64,000 nucleotides of DNA, from positions 2,914,001 to 2,978,000 of the forward strand of contig CAVPTO010000003.1 of assembly GCA_963708675.1 (NCBI GenBank), in the 5' to 3' direction. Numbering within the stretch: position 1 is the stretch's first letter; each line of letters begins with the position of its first letter. Below, one piece after another: positions 62,105-64,000 of this stretch. Origin of the DNA: DATAXP01 sp963708675. Lineage in GTDB: Bacteria; Planctomycetota; Planctomycetia; Pirellulales; PNKZ01. A program made the position numbers and the translations under genes. A model generated the notes under the pieces. It was not told the DNA's origin. It saw nothing but the letters and a program-made list of their open reading frames with translations, and searched no databases.

Positions 62105-63764
62105 TCACTCGTATCGCCAGTCCGGATCGTCGGGATGCTTGAGGTCCCACAGCGGTCGCCGGCTATGCACGTTGGGGATCGTCTCGAAGTTGTACGGCGG
62201 CGGCGGCGAGGACGTCATCCATTCCAACGTCCACGCGTCCCACGGATCGTTGTTTGCGGGCTGACCTCGGCGTAGCGACACGATCGCGTTGTAAAGGAAG
62301 ATCGCGTAGCTCGGGGCCTGAATCAGCGCTCCGACGGTTGTCAATTGATTCCAGTACGTCCAGCCACGATCGAAGTCGTAGGTGTAGATTCGCCGTGGCA
62401 TCCCGAGGAAGCCGGAAATGTGCATCGGCCCAAACGTCAGGAAAAAGCCGATGTACAGCAGCCAGAAGTGCCACCGAGCGAGCCGCTCGGAGAGCATGCG
62501 ACCGGTGACCTTCGGATACCAGTAATAGATTCCGGCAAAGGTGCCAAACAAGGTTCCGCCAATCAGTACCCAATGGAAATGGCCGATGACGAAATAACTG
62601 TCGGTGAGTTGAAAGTCGAAGGGCGCTGCGGCGAGCATGATGCCAGTCAGGCCGCCGATCAAAAACATCGAGAGAAAGCCAAAGGCAAAGAGCATCGGCG
62701 ATGCGAACGAGATGCGGCCGCCATACATCGTCGCCAACCAGTTGAAGAACTTGATGCCTGTGGGAATTGAAACGAGCAGGCTACTTACGACGAAAAATAG
62801 ATCCTGGGTGCGAGTCATGCCGACTGAAAACATGTGATGCGCCGAGACGCCTAAGCTGATGAAAGCGATCGCCGCCGTGGCCGCCGCCATGAACTCGTAG
62901 CCGAACAGAACCTTGCGCGAGAAGACGGGAATCACTTCCGAGATCATGCCGAACGCCGGCAAGATGAGGATGTACACCTCGGGATGACCGAAGAACCAGA
63001 ACATGTGCTGCCAGAGCAGCGCTGAGCCGCCGTTTTGCGTGTCGAAGAAATGCGCTCCCAGATTGCGATCAGCAAGCAGCATGACGAGGGCCGCCGTCAG
63101 CGGAGGAATGGCGAACAGGATCAGCACGCTCGTCCACAACATCGTCCAGGCGAAGAACGGGATCTTGCGAAGCGTCATCCCAGGGCAGCGCATGGCGAGG
63201 ATGGTGGCGATGAAGTTCACGGCGCCGGCCAACGTTCCCATGCCGCTCAACACAAGTCCCAGCGCCCAAAAGTCGGTGGCTGCGCTGCGGGCAAACGTCC
63301 GTTCCGTGAGCGGCGCGTATGCAAACCAGCCGATCGCCGGCGCTCCGCCCGTGGCATAACTGAAATAGACCAGGGACCCGCCAAAAAGCGTTGCCCAGAA
63401 TCCGAATGCATTCATCCGCGGAAACGCCATGTCGCGAGCCCCAATCGCCAGCGGCACCATGTAATTGCCGATGCCGATCAGGATCGGCATCCCCATGAAA
63501 AAGACCATCGTCGTGCCATGCATCGTGAACAACTGGTTGAACGCGTCGGGCCCGACGAGGTCGTAGCGGGGAAACAGGAGCTGCGCGGATGAGCAACGCT
63601 TCGCAGCCGCCGACGACCAAGAACAACAAGGCCATCGCGACGTACATGAGGCCGATTTTCTTGTGATCGACCGTCGTCACCAGGTCGTAAAGGAGTGACG
63701 GCGTAGCAGACGAGCGCGCCGACGTGTCAGCCACGGCAGAACCTTCGAGCTCGATGGTGGCCAC
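62105..63764 (-). CDS. ctaD: Cytochrome c oxidase subunit I (frameshift near 63580)
   Basis: ATG 63764 begins DLVTTVDHKKIGLMYV and the first helix. After CEALLIR the frame breaks near 63580, and the standard sequence resumes in another frame (LLFPRYDLVGPDAFNQLFTM, HGTTMVFFMGMP). The catalytic core is intact: WFFGHPEVYILILPAFG (CuB His, Tyr cross-link), GVSAHHMFSVG and GHFHWVLIGGT (haem ligands). About 550 residues joined. Oxygen is reduced here at the inner membrane. The single-base break in an essential gene is most likely an assembly error. Confidence 0.88.
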
Positions 63765-63774
63765 GCGTCGATCC

Positions 63775-64000
63775 TTATTTCAGAAGCGATAGGTAATCGA
63801 CGATCCGATCCCACTCGGTCGAACTTAAGCCGAAGGCGGGCATCAGGCAGCCGGGCTTCACTTGCTGCGGATTGATTAACCAGCGCCGCAAGTTCTCCGG
63901 CGTGTTTGGAATCATCCCCGAGGCCAACGTCTGCCGGCTCATGAGGTGCGTCAGGTCGGGTCCGAACGTCCCGCGTGCCGAGGTGCCACGCACCCGGTGA
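63775..64000 (-). CDS. ctaC: Cytochrome c oxidase subunit II, C-terminal cytochrome c domain (partial)
   Basis: The frame is open to the window edge and encodes the end of a class I cytochrome c domain: the final base triplets give His-Arg-Val-Arg-Gly-Thr of a CxxCH site, then FGPDLTHLMSR, PENLRRWLINPQQVKPG and LMPAFGLSS with the distal Met. This arrangement is typical of caa3 oxidases, whose subunit II carries its own haem c. The CuA domain would lie beyond the window. It is 10 bases upstream of ctaD. Confidence 0.8.
   Translation of the reverse strand, partial: HRVRGTSARGTFGPDLTHLMSRQTLASGMIPNTPENLRRWLINPQQVKPGCLMPAFGLSSTEWDRIVDYLSLLK

Noticed and set aside
1..64000. tRNA, rRNA, riboswitch or phage genes
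   Set aside because: Read for tRNA arm motifs, rRNA blocks and phage structural motifs; none was convincing. A computed search would be decisive.

Overview
The window reads as a planctomycete chromosome, most likely Pirellulales-like. The evidence is GC-rich coding sequence, two formylglycine-type sulfatases, an SGNH-hydrolase/DUF1080 protein, a Tat-exported Gfo/Idh/MocA oxidoreductase, ECF sigma factors overlapping Ser/Thr kinase genes, and a surface protein with an LExR-type N-terminal motif. No rRNA, tRNA or CRISPR array was recognised.

Layout. 1-3817: membrane proteins, an ECF sigma factor with an anti-sigma-like partner, and the oxidoreductase. 3906-18034: a membrane-stress-like island with small membrane proteins, two PspA/IM30 proteins, a Ser/Thr kinase with its own ECF sigma factor, a giant multi-span membrane protein, and a membrane histidine kinase coupled to a sigma54-type response regulator. 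18130-24762: SGNH/DUF1080 protein, lactate permease and two divergent sulfatases. 24926-32553: RND efflux pump (transporter and adaptor on the minus strand, NhaR-like regulator and TolC-like channel on the plus strand). 46651-54141: cadherin-like surface protein, sigma factor plus TPR kinase, WYL-type regulator and an unknown protein. 54394-64000: one long minus-strand respiratory operon (cytochrome c oxidase subunits, cytochromes c, Rieske protein, cytochrome b, and a CtaG-polyferredoxin fusion), cut by the window end.

The centre of interest is 33806-44109, a complete chromosomal integron. A full-length IntI tyrosine recombinase is divergent from an attI region and 13 plus-strand gene cassettes. 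Twelve intact attC sites follow: ten are 123 bp and near-identical, two are 97 bp and of another type, and a thirteenth is truncated by an IS110-family element. In every complete cassette the bases at the start (TTAGGC, TTAGCC, TTATGT, TTCGCG or TTCGCT) match, as reverse complement (one with a single mismatch), the end of that same cassette's own attC. That is expected only if each is a separately mobile circle. All ten 123-bp attC sites also contain a TTGGCT-N18-TAGAAT promoter-like pair (TACAAT in one) pointing into the next cassette. The cassette proteins are small, mostly unrecognised, and several are membrane proteins. An IS with CTAG target duplication sits in cassette 2. The far end of the array carries the IS110 element, a frameshifted REP-associated (RAYT) transposase with 27-bp inverted ends, and a 240-bp duplication. 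The left flank carries a remnant of a second integron integrase and small palindromic repeats.

Several otherwise well-preserved genes (near 8590, 10316, 18590, 22105, 61195 and 63580) are split by single frameshifts. This many in core genes suggests assembly error rather than decay, so they are annotated as joined genes.
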